A stretch of 64,000 bases of DNA from Cryobacterium sinapicolor (GTDB taxonomy: Bacteria > Actinomycetota > Actinomycetes > Actinomycetales > Microbacteriaceae). Where the stretch lies: positions 79,932-143,931 of the forward strand of contig NZ_SOGQ01000019.1 of NCBI RefSeq assembly GCF_004403465.1. The letters run 5' to 3'. Below, piece by piece: positions 40,652 through 50,200 of the stretch. The notes under the pieces are model-generated. The model searched no databases, was not told the DNA's origin, and saw nothing but the letters and a program-made list of their open reading frames with translations. How positions within the stretch are numbered: position 1 is the first letter of the stretch; each line of letters starts with the position of its first letter. The position numbers and the translations under genes are program-made.

Positions 40652-40724
40652 AGGGCGATTCTAATGGCCGCCCTGGCGGCGATAAGGTTGAGCAGAACGT
40701 ACCGAGTCGAGAGGAAAGCTGGTC

Positions 40725-41432
40725 ATGACGGATCTGATCGACACCACCGAAATGTACCTCCGCACGATTCTCGACCTCGAAGAGGAGAACATCGTTCCCC
40801 TGCGGGCGCGCATCTCCGAGCGCCTCGGGCACTCCGGTCCGACCGTGTCGCAGACCGTGGCCCGGATGGAACGGGACGGCCTGGTGGTCGTCTCGGGTGA
40901 CCGTCACCTCGAGCTCACCGTTGACGGGCGCAGCAAGGCCGTGCACGTGATGCGGAAGCATCGCCTGGCGGAACGACTGCTGAGCGATGTCATCGGTCTC
41001 GAGTGGGAATTCGTGCACGACGAAGCATGCCGGTGGGAGCATGTGATGAGCGAGCGGGTCGAGCGCAAAATCCTGGAGATGCTCGGCCATCCGACCGAGT
41101 CGCCGTATGGCAACCCGATTCCAGGACTCGATGAGCTGGGCGATTCGCCGGCCGTCGCTTTCATGTCCGGGGTGACGAGCCTCGTCGATCTGGTCGCCGC
41201 GTCCGCGGGTCCGGTCACCGCCGTGGTGCGGCGTCTGGGCGAACCCGTGCAGGTCGACCCCGAACTTCTGGCCCAGCTGAAGAACTCTGGTGTGCTCCCC
41301 GGCAACTCGGGGGTTTTCTCCGCCGTGGGTTCCTATGTGCTCGTGCAGGTGCCGGGGTTCGAGGGCGGTCTCGAACTGCCCAACGAGGTCGCCGGCCACA
41401 TCTTCGTCGCCACGCCGCTCTCCGCCGCGTAG
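40725..41432 (+). CDS. ideR: Iron-dependent repressor, DtxR/IdeR family
   Basis: 235 residues, closely resembling DtxR and IdeR: MTDLIDTTEMYLRTILDLEE, the winged-helix GHSGPTVSQTVARMERDG, metal ligands in MRKHRLAERLL and CRWEHVMSERVER, and NPIPGL. The C-terminal SH3-like domain spans about 150-235. It should repress iron acquisition genes when ferrous iron is plentiful. GAGGAAAG precedes the ATG. Divergent from serC across a 73-base gap. Confidence 0.94.
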   Translation: MTDLIDTTEMYLRTILDLEEENIVPLRARISERLGHSGPTVSQTVARMERDGLVVVSGDRHLELTVDGRSKAVHVMRKHRLAERLLSDVIGLEWEFVHDEACRWEHVMSERVERKILEMLGHPTESPYGNPIPGLDELGDSPAVAFMSGVTSLVDLVAASAGPVTAVVRRLGEPVQVDPELLAQLKNSGVLPGNSGVFSAVGSYVLVQVPGFEGGLELPNEVAGHIFVATPLSAA

Positions 41433-41487
41433 CCGCCCTCCCGGCACGGCTCAGCCGTCGAAATTCGACCCTCGACACCGGATATTT

Positions 41488-41505
41488 TGTTACCAATCTG
41501 TTAGA
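41488..41505 (+). promoter_or_regulatory. 11-bp-spaced direct repeat upstream of the NlpC/P60 gene
   Basis: TGTTACC followed 11 bases later by TGTTAGA. The same kind of repeat, in reverse (TATAACG/TGTAACG), lies before the CHAP gene at 43413. Both hydrolase genes therefore share an operator-like motif, resembling sites of OmpR-family regulators such as MtrA. Regulator unproven. Confidence 0.5.
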
Positions 41506-41696
41506 AAAGTCGGTCTTCAGCGTGACAAGTAGTTGAACGTCACGTAACTTGGAGGCGTCCACAGGTCAAATTCCGGCCGACGGACACGGATCAAGACGCC
41601 TTTCTTTCCCGTCTCTTGCTTCGTTCCTCACACACGCGATGAGCGCAGTGGACGGGGCAACTACCTAGTGTTGTCGAGGCGCCGGAGGTAATTACT

Positions 41697-42560
41697 TTGG
41701 CCGAATTAGGTAAGAAACTGTTCCGTCGAGCCCCGAACTCGACATCCATCAGCACCGCTTCCAGAACCAACGATCACGAACATACTGAGCTCAGCCACTA
41801 TCGAGCCGCCCGTGCTCGTCCCACCCCGAGGTCACGCCGCCGCGGCGCCGTGGCGAACATCGTCTTCATGACACTCGCCGGCGGCCTCGTCGCGACCATG
41901 GCCATTCCGGCCTATGCGTTCGCTCCGACGGAGGATGAGTACGCGTCCACGGCCTCGAACGAGCTGACCGAGTCGGGTGCGCAGACCGTGGAGGTCGCTG
42001 CCGCGGCCGATACCGTCAGCGTCTCGCGCGACGGGTTCACGGCCACCACTCCTGAGGAGCTGGCCGCGGCAGCGGCGGCCGCCGCTGCCGCGGTTGCCTC
42101 GGCCGAGGCGGCCGCCGCCGAGGAGCGCCGCCAGGAGGCCGCGGCGGCGATGACCTCCTACGCCGCGTCGTATTCCGGTCCGTCGTCGGCCGACTACCTG
42201 GCGGCACCAGCCCACTCGAGTTTCGACCTGGCATCCGTCTACGGCGTCGCCTCGGGTTACCAGGGTGTTCCGTATGTCTACGGCGGGGCCACCCCGGCCG
42301 GCTTCGACTGCTCCGGGTTCGTCATGTACGTCTACGCGCAGTTCGGCATCTCGCTGCCGCACTCGTCAACCGGGCAGGGCGCGGCCGGCACCCGCATCCC
42401 CGAATCGGAGGCTCAGCCGGGCGACCTCGTCATCATGGACGGCCACGACGGGTTCTACGCCGGCAACGGCAACATCCTGCATGCGCCGTACGAGGGGGCG
42501 TCCGTGCGCGTGCAGCCGATTTGGACCAGCTCGTACTACATCGTGCGGATCGGCGGCTGA
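41697..42560 (+). CDS. Secreted NlpC/P60 peptidoglycan hydrolase
   Basis: 287 residues starting at a TTG with GGAGG nine bases upstream. A basic N-terminus and a hydrophobic helix (VANIVFMTLAGGLVATMAIP) export it, followed by AYAFAP, then an Ala-rich linker (about 120-165). The catalytic NlpC/P60 domain has the active cysteine in PAGFDCSGFVMYVYAQFG and a histidine in GHDGFYAGNG. It likely cuts peptide stems of peptidoglycan. The N-terminal module resembles that of the CHAP protein at 43512-44534. Confidence 0.92.
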   Translation: MAELGKKLFRRAPNSTSISTASRTNDHEHTELSHYRAARARPTPRSRRRGAVANIVFMTLAGGLVATMAIPAYAFAPTEDEYASTASNELTESGAQTVEVAAAADTVSVSRDGFTATTPEELAAAAAAAAAAVASAEAAAAEERRQEAAAAMTSYAASYSGPSSADYLAAPAHSSFDLASVYGVASGYQGVPYVYGGATPAGFDCSGFVMYVYAQFGISLPHSSTGQGAAGTRIPESEAQPGDLVIMDGHDGFYAGNGNILHAPYEGASVRVQPIWTSSYYIVRIGG

Positions 42561-42599
42561 GCCCGACCGATCCCCAGATGAATGTTTCGTAACACCTAG

Positions 42600-42639
42600 C
42601 ACATTCGGCGTCCCGCTCTTAGCAGGGGCGCCGAATGTG
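42600..42639 (+). terminator. Hairpin terminator after the NlpC/P60 gene
   Basis: CACATTCGGCG pairs with CGCCGAATGTG around an 18-base loop, about 40 bases past the stop. It separates the hydrolase from the candidate RNA below. Confidence 0.75.
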
Positions 42640-42654
42640 GGTTAACCTATAGCT

Positions 42655-42828
42655 CTGATGTTCTGTGAGTCTTCGGGAGAGCCCATGCGCGAGCGGCGCA
42701 CGATCCACACCATGGATGTGCGCTGCCGCTCCGCGTTGGGGCAGAGCAGTCGAGCAAACCTGAGTTGCGCGTGTCTGGGACACGGTGTGACCGGTAGGGC
42801 GTTGTCATTGTGACGGCGCTCTTTTTGT
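42655..42828 (+). ncRNA. Candidate structured small RNA or leader, unidentified
   Basis: About 175 bases in the 346-bp stretch 42561-42906, which has no gene. It has a TANNNT-type -10 (TAACCT/TATAGCT near 42643-42653), a long rod-like hairpin at about 42684-42748 (GCCCA...TGGGGC, CGCG-AGCGGC-GCAC and ATCCA/TGGAT), a small GTGTC/GACAC hairpin, and a stem at 42796-42822 with three G-U pairs followed by TTTTTGTTT. A U-tailed terminator is rare in this GC-rich DNA. It is not tmRNA, SRP RNA or RNase P by motif. It may instead be a transcription-attenuating leader of the HNH gene 78 bases further on. Confidence 0.55.
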
Positions 42829-42906
42829 TTGCCTGTTCGCTCCTTCTTGCCGATTGTCGTAGTTCGAATGGCTGGAAGCCGTCCAGCCCTTTTCGAAAGG
42901 GAACGC

Positions 42907-43404
42907 ATGCGCACACTGGTCCTCAATGCGGGATATGAGCCCCTCGCCGTGGTGTCTTTCAAACGAGCACTCGTGCTGGTGATGAATCACAAGGCAACGA
43001 TCGTGCAGTCCGACCAGGGGCATCCGATCTACGCCGCCTCCGGTTCCTGGGAACGGCCGAGCGTCATCCTGCTCACGCGCTATGTGCGCATCCCGCGGTC
43101 CCGGGCCGTGCCGGTCAGCCGGCGGGGCGTGCTGCGTCGGGACGAGCACCGCTGCGGGTACTGCGGCAAGACGGCCAGCACGATCGACCACGTGCAGCCT
43201 CGGTCGCGAGGAGGGCGGGACACCTGGGACAACCTCGTGGCCTGCTGCCTGCGCTGCAACAACCTCAAGAGCGACCGCACGCCGGCCGAGATGGGCTGGA
43301 AACTCCTGTTCCACCCAGGGTTGCCGGTCGGTACGACCTGGGTGGTGCGCGGCGCCGAGCGACCGCTGCCGCAGTGGGACGAGTTCCTGGCTCCCGCGGC
43401 CTGA
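42907..43404 (+). CDS. HNH endonuclease family protein
   Basis: 165 residues. The HNH zinc-finger domain is clear: CGYCGKTASTIDHVQPRSRGG, then WDNLVACCLRCNNLKS, with two CxxC pairs. The N-terminal LVLNAGYEPLAVVSFKRALVL is the standard start of this actinobacterial HNH family. ATG 42907 is preceded by AAGGGA. It is a single gene between two cell-wall hydrolases, with no transposase or restriction partner, so it is likely a housekeeping HNH protein of unknown target. Confidence 0.9.
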   Translation: MRTLVLNAGYEPLAVVSFKRALVLVMNHKATIVQSDQGHPIYAASGSWERPSVILLTRYVRIPRSRAVPVSRRGVLRRDEHRCGYCGKTASTIDHVQPRSRGGRDTWDNLVACCLRCNNLKSDRTPAEMGWKLLFHPGLPVGTTWVVRGAERPLPQWDEFLAPAA

Positions 43405-43412
43405 GTGAGAAA

Positions 43413-43430
43413 TATAACGGAGATGTAACG
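43413..43430 (+). promoter_or_regulatory. 11-bp-spaced direct repeat upstream of the CHAP gene
   Basis: TATAACG followed 11 bases later by TGTAACG, 82 bases before the CHAP start. The reverse complement pairs with the motif before the NlpC/P60 gene (yGTTA repeats). Possible MtrA-type site. Confidence 0.55.
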
Positions 43431-43511
43431 CCAGAAAGTGACTTACTGGTCGCCGTCGCCTAAGATTGAAGGGCGCCGAACCCCGATCTTGGTGCGTTAG
43501 AGGATCATCTT

Positions 43512-44534
43512 TTGCCCCAATCCGGCCCACCCGGCACTTCTGGTTCGCCAGAGGCCCCGAATTCGGTTCCCACGCGCCGCGAACTGCGTGCGCAGCGCGA
43601 GGCGGCAGAGAACCCAGTCGACGTCACCGTGAACATTCCGGTGGGCGTGAACGCGTCGGCTGCCGTGCCCGTTCCGGTGGCGATTGTAGAAACTCCGATG
43701 TCGGATTCCGACCTGGCCTCCATCGTGACCCGGAGCAACCGGCTCAATCCGGTCGCGCCGCCGCGAGCGGTTCCGGCAGTCAGCCGCCCGGTGCCTCGGT
43801 CGCGCCGCCGGCGCCCGTTGAAGATCGCCGTAACCCTGCTGGCCATCCCCGGACTGTTCCTCACCGCCGGACTTCCGGCCTATGCGTTCGCCCCCGGCGC
43901 GGACGACACCGTCACCGCGACCGCGCGGGAAGTCGATGCGCAGGGTGTCACGGTGGCCAATGGCGCCGCAGCCATCACCGTGGCCCGCGACGGCTTCTCG
44001 GCGACCACCAGCGAGGAACTCGCCGAGCGGGATGCCGAGGCCAAGCGCGTGCTGGCTGCTCAGCAGTCCGCTGAGGCTGCTCGTTCGGCCGCATCGGACT
44101 TCGCCGTCTACAGCGTGCGCGCCAAGGGCGACGACTATCCCTGGTACGACCGCGCCACCGACACCCAGGGTGGCGGGCTGTCTCCGCTCGGCTACTATTA
44201 CCGCGAATGTGTCGACTTCGTGGCGTGGCGGCTCAACCGCGACGCCGGCTCCACCGGCTCCCCGTGGACCTGGACCTGGAGCAAGCTCACCCCCGGCGGC
44301 GGCAACGCGAGCGCTTGGGCCAGCGCCTGGGCCGATCACGGCTGGGCCACCGGCGACACTCCCGTCGTCGGCGCCGTCGCCTGGTTCAATTACAACCACG
44401 TGGCCTATGTGCAGTCGGTCAACAGCGACGGTTCGGTCATCCTCGAGGAATACAACTGGAACAGCAGCCACGCCTACCACACGCGCACCGTGTCGGCCAG
44501 TGAGGTTCCACTCTTCTTGTACCCGCCGGCGTAG
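43512..44534 (+). CDS. Secreted CHAP-domain peptidoglycan hydrolase
   Basis: 340 residues starting at a TTG. A basic 95-residue N-terminus with a membrane helix (LKIAVTLLAIPGLFLTAGLP, then AYAFAPG) exports it. An Ala/Glu-rich region carries VARDGFSATTSEELAERDAE, which is also in the NlpC/P60 protein. The CHAP domain has the catalytic cysteine in YYYRECVDFVAWRLN, histidine in NYNHVAYVQSV and an acid in ILEEYNW. CHAP domains cut peptidoglycan amide bonds. A direct repeat that may bind a cell-wall regulator lies upstream. Confidence 0.92.
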   Translation: MPQSGPPGTSGSPEAPNSVPTRRELRAQREAAENPVDVTVNIPVGVNASAAVPVPVAIVETPMSDSDLASIVTRSNRLNPVAPPRAVPAVSRPVPRSRRRRPLKIAVTLLAIPGLFLTAGLPAYAFAPGADDTVTATAREVDAQGVTVANGAAAITVARDGFSATTSEELAERDAEAKRVLAAQQSAEAARSAASDFAVYSVRAKGDDYPWYDRATDTQGGGLSPLGYYYRECVDFVAWRLNRDAGSTGSPWTWTWSKLTPGGGNASAWASAWADHGWATGDTPVVGAVAWFNYNHVAYVQSVNSDGSVILEEYNWNSSHAYHTRTVSASEVPLFLYPPA

Positions 44535-44573
44535 TCCCGTTCGGGTTCGCTCGGGGCGGGCGTCGCGGCGCAC

Positions 44574-44607
44574 CCTGTGACAGGGGCGCACGTGCAAGAA
44601 CGTGCGC
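44574..44607 (+). terminator. Hairpins after the CHAP gene
   Basis: CCCTGT/ACAGGG is followed by GCGCACGT and ACGTGCGC around a six-base loop, 40-73 bases past the CHAP stop. Possible terminator, without a U run. Confidence 0.4.
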
Positions 44608-44684
44608 AGCGCTCTGTAGCGTACGCCGGAAGAAGGCGGGATGCGCTGCGGTGTCGACGAGCAACCGCTAAACTCGTGGGGCCA

Positions 44685-44759
44685 GCCTCTGTAGCTCAAC
44701 GGAAGAGCAGTTCCGTCCTAAGGAAACGGTTGGGGGTTCGAATCCCTCCAGGGGCACCA
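44685..44759 (+). tRNA. tRNA-Arg (anticodon CCU)
   Basis: Acceptor GCCTCTG/CAGGGGC, D-arm GCTC/GAGC, anticodon loop GTCCTAA, T-arm with GGTTCGAATCC. Discriminator A and an encoded CCA end the gene. The first base pair of the anticodon stem is mismatched in this reading. Confidence 0.9.
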
Positions 44760-45019
44760 CGAGTCAGCTGCCGATGGCGGCTGACCACCGCCTCGCCCTA
44801 TCGTCGACATGTTGTTCGACGTGTTCTCCCGGGGCGACCGGCGTACCTACTTTAAGACGGGAAATTTCGCTTTTCGTCACGGAATCCGTGGGACTGGCGT
44901 GATCTGCTCGGTCGGCTTGAATTCCGTTCCGGAGTGAATGAAACTGATCGGATTCACTCAGCGGCGCCGCAATAGCTGCGCGCGCGAATTGACCGCTGGC
45001 GAAGCCGAGGAGAGCACCC

Positions 45020-46096
45020 ATGTTCACAAACCGCACGCGCGAAAAGAGCGAGCGGGCACCGGCGCCCGACGACGCCCGCAAACCCGATTCGCTGGGCGAG
45101 ATCGCCAAGCCGTCCTGGAAGTATGTGCTGCGCAAGACCCTGCGGGAGTTCACGGCCGATCAGTGCCCCGACCTCGCTGCTGCCCTCACCTACTACGCCG
45201 TGCTGTCGATCTTCCCCGCACTGATCGCCCTCGTCTCGCTCCTGGGAGTGTTCGGTCAGGGGGAGAACTCGACGAATGCGATCCTCTCACTCGTCGACGA
45301 GATAGCTCCGGGCGGCACGGTCGACACCCTGCGCGGCCCGATCGAGCAGTTCAGCTCGTCGGAGGCCGCGGGCGTCGCCCTCGTAGCGGGCATCCTGCTG
45401 GCACTGTGGTCGGCATCCGGGTATGTGGGCGCGTTCAGCCGGGCCATGAACCGCATTTACGAGATTGACGAGGGCCGGCCGTTCTGGAAGCTGCGCCCGA
45501 TGCAGCTAGGCGTGACCGTGGTGTGCATTCTGCTCATCCTGGTGGCGCTCGTCGTTCTGATCGTGTCGGGTCCGGTCACCGACGCGCTCGGCAGCGCACT
45601 CGGGTTGGGGCCGGTGGTGCAGCTCGTCTGGTCCGTCATCAAGTGGCCCATCCTGGCGGTAGCCGCCGTACTGATCATCGCCATCCTGTATTACGCGACC
45701 CCCAACGCTCAGCAGCCCAAGTTCCGCTGGGTCAGCCTGGGCGCCCTACTCGCGCTTCTCGCCCTGGTGATCTCCTCGGTCCTGTTCGGCCTCTACGTCA
45801 CCAATTTCTCCAGCTACGACCGCACGTATGGTTCCTTGGCCGGCATCGTGGTGTTCCTGCTGTGGCTGTGGATAGCCAACCTCGCCCTGCTTCTCGGCGC
45901 CGAATTCGATGCCGAGCTGGAACGGGGCCGTCAGCTGCAGGCGGGCATCGTCGCCGAAGAGGAGCTTCAGCTGCCGCCGCGGGACACCCGCAAGAGCGAC
46001 AAGGCCGCCGTTAAGGACCGTGAGGACGTCACGCTCGGCCGACGTTTGCGGCTGAGCAGACGAACGCGTGACGACAGCAAGTCGAAGAGAAAATAG
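45020..46096 (+). CDS. YihY/BrkB-family membrane protein
   Basis: 358 residues, with six predicted membrane helices in the YihY core: ADQCPDLAAALTYYAVLSIF at the first helix, WSASGYVGAFSRAMNRIYE, LGVTVVCILLILVALVVLI, and GSLAGIVVFLLWLWIANLALLLGAEFDAE at the last. The C-terminal tail is charged and cytoplasmic. GGAG precedes the ATG. Members were once called ribonuclease BN; the actual transport or other role is unsettled. Confidence 0.9.
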   Translation: MFTNRTREKSERAPAPDDARKPDSLGEIAKPSWKYVLRKTLREFTADQCPDLAAALTYYAVLSIFPALIALVSLLGVFGQGENSTNAILSLVDEIAPGGTVDTLRGPIEQFSSSEAAGVALVAGILLALWSASGYVGAFSRAMNRIYEIDEGRPFWKLRPMQLGVTVVCILLILVALVVLIVSGPVTDALGSALGLGPVVQLVWSVIKWPILAVAAVLIIAILYYATPNAQQPKFRWVSLGALLALLALVISSVLFGLYVTNFSSYDRTYGSLAGIVVFLLWLWIANLALLLGAEFDAELERGRQLQAGIVAEEELQLPPRDTRKSDKAAVKDREDVTLGRRLRLSRRTRDDSKSKRK

Positions 46097-46308
46097 GCCG
46101 GCACTGTTGACCCGTGGCTCGGACGGTGTCAATCAGACGATCATCCGGGCCCTTTCAGGCTCGGCGACGGATCGGTCGGCCGGTTCGCCGAGGCCTTCCG
46201 GTCACGCGGTGCACGCCTCAGCGGCTAGCGTCGATGTATACGATCACATCGCTCCGGTCGTCTCCGATGATGCACACGTCCCGGAGACCACCTCGACTGG
46301 AGTGCCTC

Positions 46309-47166
46309 ATGATTTCCCCCCGCATCGCGTTCGTCGACGTCGACGGAACCCTGATGGAGACCGGCTCGGCGATCGCGGAGTCGGCGATCGACGCGGTGCG
46401 CGCCGCACGGCGCAACCGGCACCTGGTGTACCTCAGCACCGGGCGGGCGTCGGTGGAGATCTACCCGGCGATCCGCGACATCGGATTCGACGGTGTCATC
46501 AGCTCCGGCGGCGGATTCGCCGAGATCGGCGATGAGCTTGTGATCGAACGCACCATGCCCGAAGCGGCCGTGGCCCGGATGATCGGCTTCTACGAGGAGT
46601 CCGGGTACGACTTCTACCTGCAGTCCTTCGACGAGCTGTACCCGAGCCCGGGCGTGCATGACCGCTTCGCGGAGTACTACGCCTCCGACGAGAAACGGAA
46701 GGTGGGAGCCGGGTCTGAGGGGGCATCCGTCACCGGCGCCGTCGCACACCCGGCACTGAAGGCCTTCGCCGATGTGCGCCCGTACAGTCTCGCGGGAATC
46801 GCGAAGTCGGTGTTCCTCGCCGGCGACCTCCGGGCGTACGATCGGGTGTCGGACGCGCTCAGCGGCGAATTCCATGTCATCACCGGCACCATCCCGCACA
46901 TGGGTCACGGCAGCGGCGAGGTGACGCTGAGCGGCGTGAACAAGGGCTCCACGATCTTGCGGCTGCTTGACCGGCTCGGCCTCGACGCGGCATCCGCCCT
47001 CGGTATCGGGGACAGCAGCAACGACATCGAGATGCTGCAGGTCTGCGGGGTCGGCATCGCCATGGGCAACGCCACGGATGCCGTCAAGGCCCACGCCGAC
47101 GAGGTCACCACCTCGGTACAGGCCGACGGCGTCTGGCACGCCTTCCGCCGGCACGGGTTGATCTGA
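46309..47166 (+). CDS. HAD-IIB (Cof-type) phosphatase
   Basis: 285 residues. Motif I DVDGTL with two catalytic aspartates is at residues 9-14. Motif II is STGR, a Cof-type cap spans about 75-190, and motif III/IV is NKGSTILRLLDRLG and GIGDSSNDIEMLQVCGVGIAMGNA. It probably dephosphorylates a small sugar-phosphate or cofactor metabolite; the substrate is not readable. GGAG lies eight bases before ATG 46309. Confidence 0.92.
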   Translation: MISPRIAFVDVDGTLMETGSAIAESAIDAVRAARRNRHLVYLSTGRASVEIYPAIRDIGFDGVISSGGGFAEIGDELVIERTMPEAAVARMIGFYEESGYDFYLQSFDELYPSPGVHDRFAEYYASDEKRKVGAGSEGASVTGAVAHPALKAFADVRPYSLAGIAKSVFLAGDLRAYDRVSDALSGEFHVITGTIPHMGHGSGEVTLSGVNKGSTILRLLDRLGLDAASALGIGDSSNDIEMLQVCGVGIAMGNATDAVKAHADEVTTSVQADGVWHAFRRHGLI

Positions 47167-47287
47167 CCGACGGCATCCCCGGGGGGCGGCGGCATCGGGG
47201 TTCCCATAACCGGACACCTCTCCGTTACCTTCGGGTTCTAAACTGGTGGCGCGGTGGCTGGCACCGCGACCCGGACGAGGAGCCTCC

Positions 47288-50200
47288 GTGACCCTGACCC
47301 CGATTCAGCCCGGCCAGGCCGTGCTCGAGGCCGGACACCGCGCGGCGCCGGCCCGCACCCTTGTCGACATCCTGCTCGAGACGGCCGACCGGCATCCGGG
47401 CGCGCTCGCCCTCGAAGACGTCGACGGGGCGATCAACTACCGGGATCTGGTGCGCCTGGTCACCGAGCAGGCGGAACAGCTCAGTCACCGCGGGGTGCGC
47501 CGCGGCGACACCGTCGGCATTCGGATCCCGTCGGGAACCCGGGAGCTGTACCTGTCCATCCTGGCGACCCTCCTGGTCGGCGCCTCCTACGTGCCGGTCG
47601 ACGCGGACGACCCCGAGGAACGCGCCCGGCTCGTCTTCGGCGAGGCCCGTGTCGTGGGTGTGATCGGGCCGCAGGGAGTGTTCGAGGTGCGCAGCGGCAT
47701 CGACGCCGAGATGTTCGCCGAGCGGATGCTGGCGCCCGGCGACGACCTGGCCCTCGCCGGCACGGTCGGGGCCATGCCTGCTCCCGACGACGATGCCTGG
47801 GTGATCTTCACGTCCGGGTCCACCGGGGTGCCCAAGGGTGTGGCGGTAACCCACCGCTCCGCCGCCGCGTTCGTCGACGCGGAGGCCGACCTGTTCCTCC
47901 GGGCCGACCCGATCGGGCCCGCGGACCGGGTGCTGGCCGGCCTGTCCGTGGCCTTCGACGCCTCCTGCGAGGAGATGTGGCTGGCCTGGCGGAACGGCGC
48001 CTGCCTCGTCTCGGCGCCGCGCTCACTGGTGCGTTCGGGCGTCGACCTCGGCCCGTGGCTGATCCAGCACGGCGTGACCGTGGTGTCGACCGTGCCGACC
48101 CTCGCGGCCCTGTGGCCGGAGGAATCGCTGGAGCAGGTGCGGTTGCTGATCTTCGGCGGCGAGGCCTGCCCGCCCGAGCTCGCCGCCCGCCTCACCGTGC
48201 GCGGCCGGGAGGTCTGGAACACGTACGGCCCGACCGAGGCCACCGTCGTCGCCTGCGCCGCCCTGCTCGACGGCCGGGGGCCGGTGCGGATCGGGCTTCC
48301 CCTCGCCGGCTGGAACCTCGCCGTGGTGGATGCCGACGGCGTCCGGGTGGCCCCCGGCGAGACCGGGGAACTGATCATCGGCGGGGTCGGACTGGCCCGC
48401 TACCTCGACGCCGGCAAGGACGACGAGAAGTACGCCCCCCACACCAAGCTCGGCTGGCATCGCGCCTACCGCAGCGGCGACCTGGTGCGCTTCGAACCGG
48501 AGGGTCTCGTGTTCGTCGGCCGGGCCGACGACCAGGTCAAGCTCGGCGGTCGCCGCATCGAACTCGGCGAGGTCGAGGCTGCCCTGCGCGCGCTCCCGGG
48601 GGTGGCCGGAGCGGCCGCGGTCGTGCAGAGAACCCCGGCCGGCAACCAGATCCTGGTCGGCTACCTCTCCCAGGGCGAGGGGACCGTCTTCGATCGGACG
48701 GCTGCCAACATCCGTCTGCGGGAAGAGCTGCCGGCCGCGCTCGTGCCTCTGCTGCACGTCGTCGACGAGCTGCCCACGCGTACTTCCGGCAAGGTGGACC
48801 GCGGCGCCCTACCCTGGCCGCTTCCGGCCACGGGCGGTGAGCAGGCCGAGGCCTTCACGCCGACGGCGGCGTGGCTCGCCTCCGGCTGGGCCGCCATCCT
48901 CGGGGTGCCCGCCGGCGGCCCCGACGCCGACTTCTTCGCCCACGGCGGCGGGTCGCTCTCCGCGGCCCAGTTCGTGTCCACCGTCCGCGAGCGGTTCCCC
49001 GACACCCGCGTCTCCGACATCTACGACTACCCCCGGATCGGTTCCCTCGCCGACGAGCTCGACGGCCGCGCGCCCGCGGCGCCGAGCATCGTGCGGGAGG
49101 TTCTGCCGGTGCCCCGGCGCAGCCGCCTGGCCCTCACCCTGTTGGGCGTGCCGCTGCACGTGCTGGTCGGCGCACGCTGGCTGGTCTACCTCTCGGCGGC
49201 GAACAATCTGCTCGCCGGCTGGGCCGGTGCCTCCTTCGCCCCCACGATCTCCTGGTGGTGGGTGGCGCTCGGGTTCGTGCTCTTCGTCACCCCGCCCGGC
49301 AAGATGGCCATCTCCGTCGTCGCCGCCCGGCTGCTGCTTCGCGGAGTGGAACCGGGCGATTATCCGCGCGGGGGGTCGGTGCACCTGCGGCTCTGGCTCG
49401 CCGAGCAGGTCGCACTTCTCTCGGATGCCGTGAGCCTGGCCGGCGCTCCGTGGATCAGCTATTACGCCAGGGCCCTCGGCGCCCGCATCGGCACCGACGT
49501 CGACCTGCACTCCCTGCCGCCGGTCACCGGGATGCTGGACATCGGCGCGGGCGCGGCCATCGAACCCGAGACCGACCTGTCCGGCTACTGGATCGACGGC
49601 GACGTGCTGCGGATCGGGCCGGTTCGGATCGGCACGGGCGCCACGGTCGGCTCCCGCAGCGCCCTGCTCGGCGGCGCCGACATCGGGCGTGACGCCGTGA
49701 TCGAGCCCGGCTCGGCCGTCTCCGGGCCGGTGCCGCCGGGCGAGCGCTGGGCCGGTTCCCCGGCTGCCCGAGTGGGCGCAGCCCGAGGCTCCTGGCCGGC
49801 CGAGCGCCCGCCGCGCGGGACCCGTTGGCTGGCCGCCTTCGCGACCGGGGCCATCGCCATGACCTCCCTGCCCGCGATCGCGGCGCTCGTCGGCGCGCTC
49901 ATCGTCGGGGCGTCCATCGGCGACGCCGCCACGCTGGGCGACGCGCTGTGGCGCGCCGCCCCGGCCACCCCGCTCGCGGTCATCGCGGCCGGCCTGGTCT
50001 ACGCGCTACTGGTGCTGGGTTCCGTGCGGCTGCTCGGCGTGGGCCTGCGGGAGGGGTACTACCCCGTTCGCAGCCGGATCGGCTGGCAGGTCTGGATGAC
50101 GGAGCGCATCCTCGACGGCGCCCGCACACTGCTATTCCCGATCTACGCGAGCCTGCTCACCCCGATCTGGCTGCGCCTGCTCGGTGCGAAGGTGGGCGCC

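Noticed and set aside
41433..41696. c-di-AMP (ydaO) riboswitch upstream of the NlpC/P60 gene
   Set aside because: Such riboswitches precede wall hydrolases in actinobacteria, but I cannot find the conserved core, only a GTGAC/GTCAC hairpin.
42655..42828. OMEGA/HEARO-type guide RNA beside an HNH gene
   Set aside because: The HNH protein is a 165-residue single-domain type without RuvC or IscB features, so there is no reason to expect a guide RNA.
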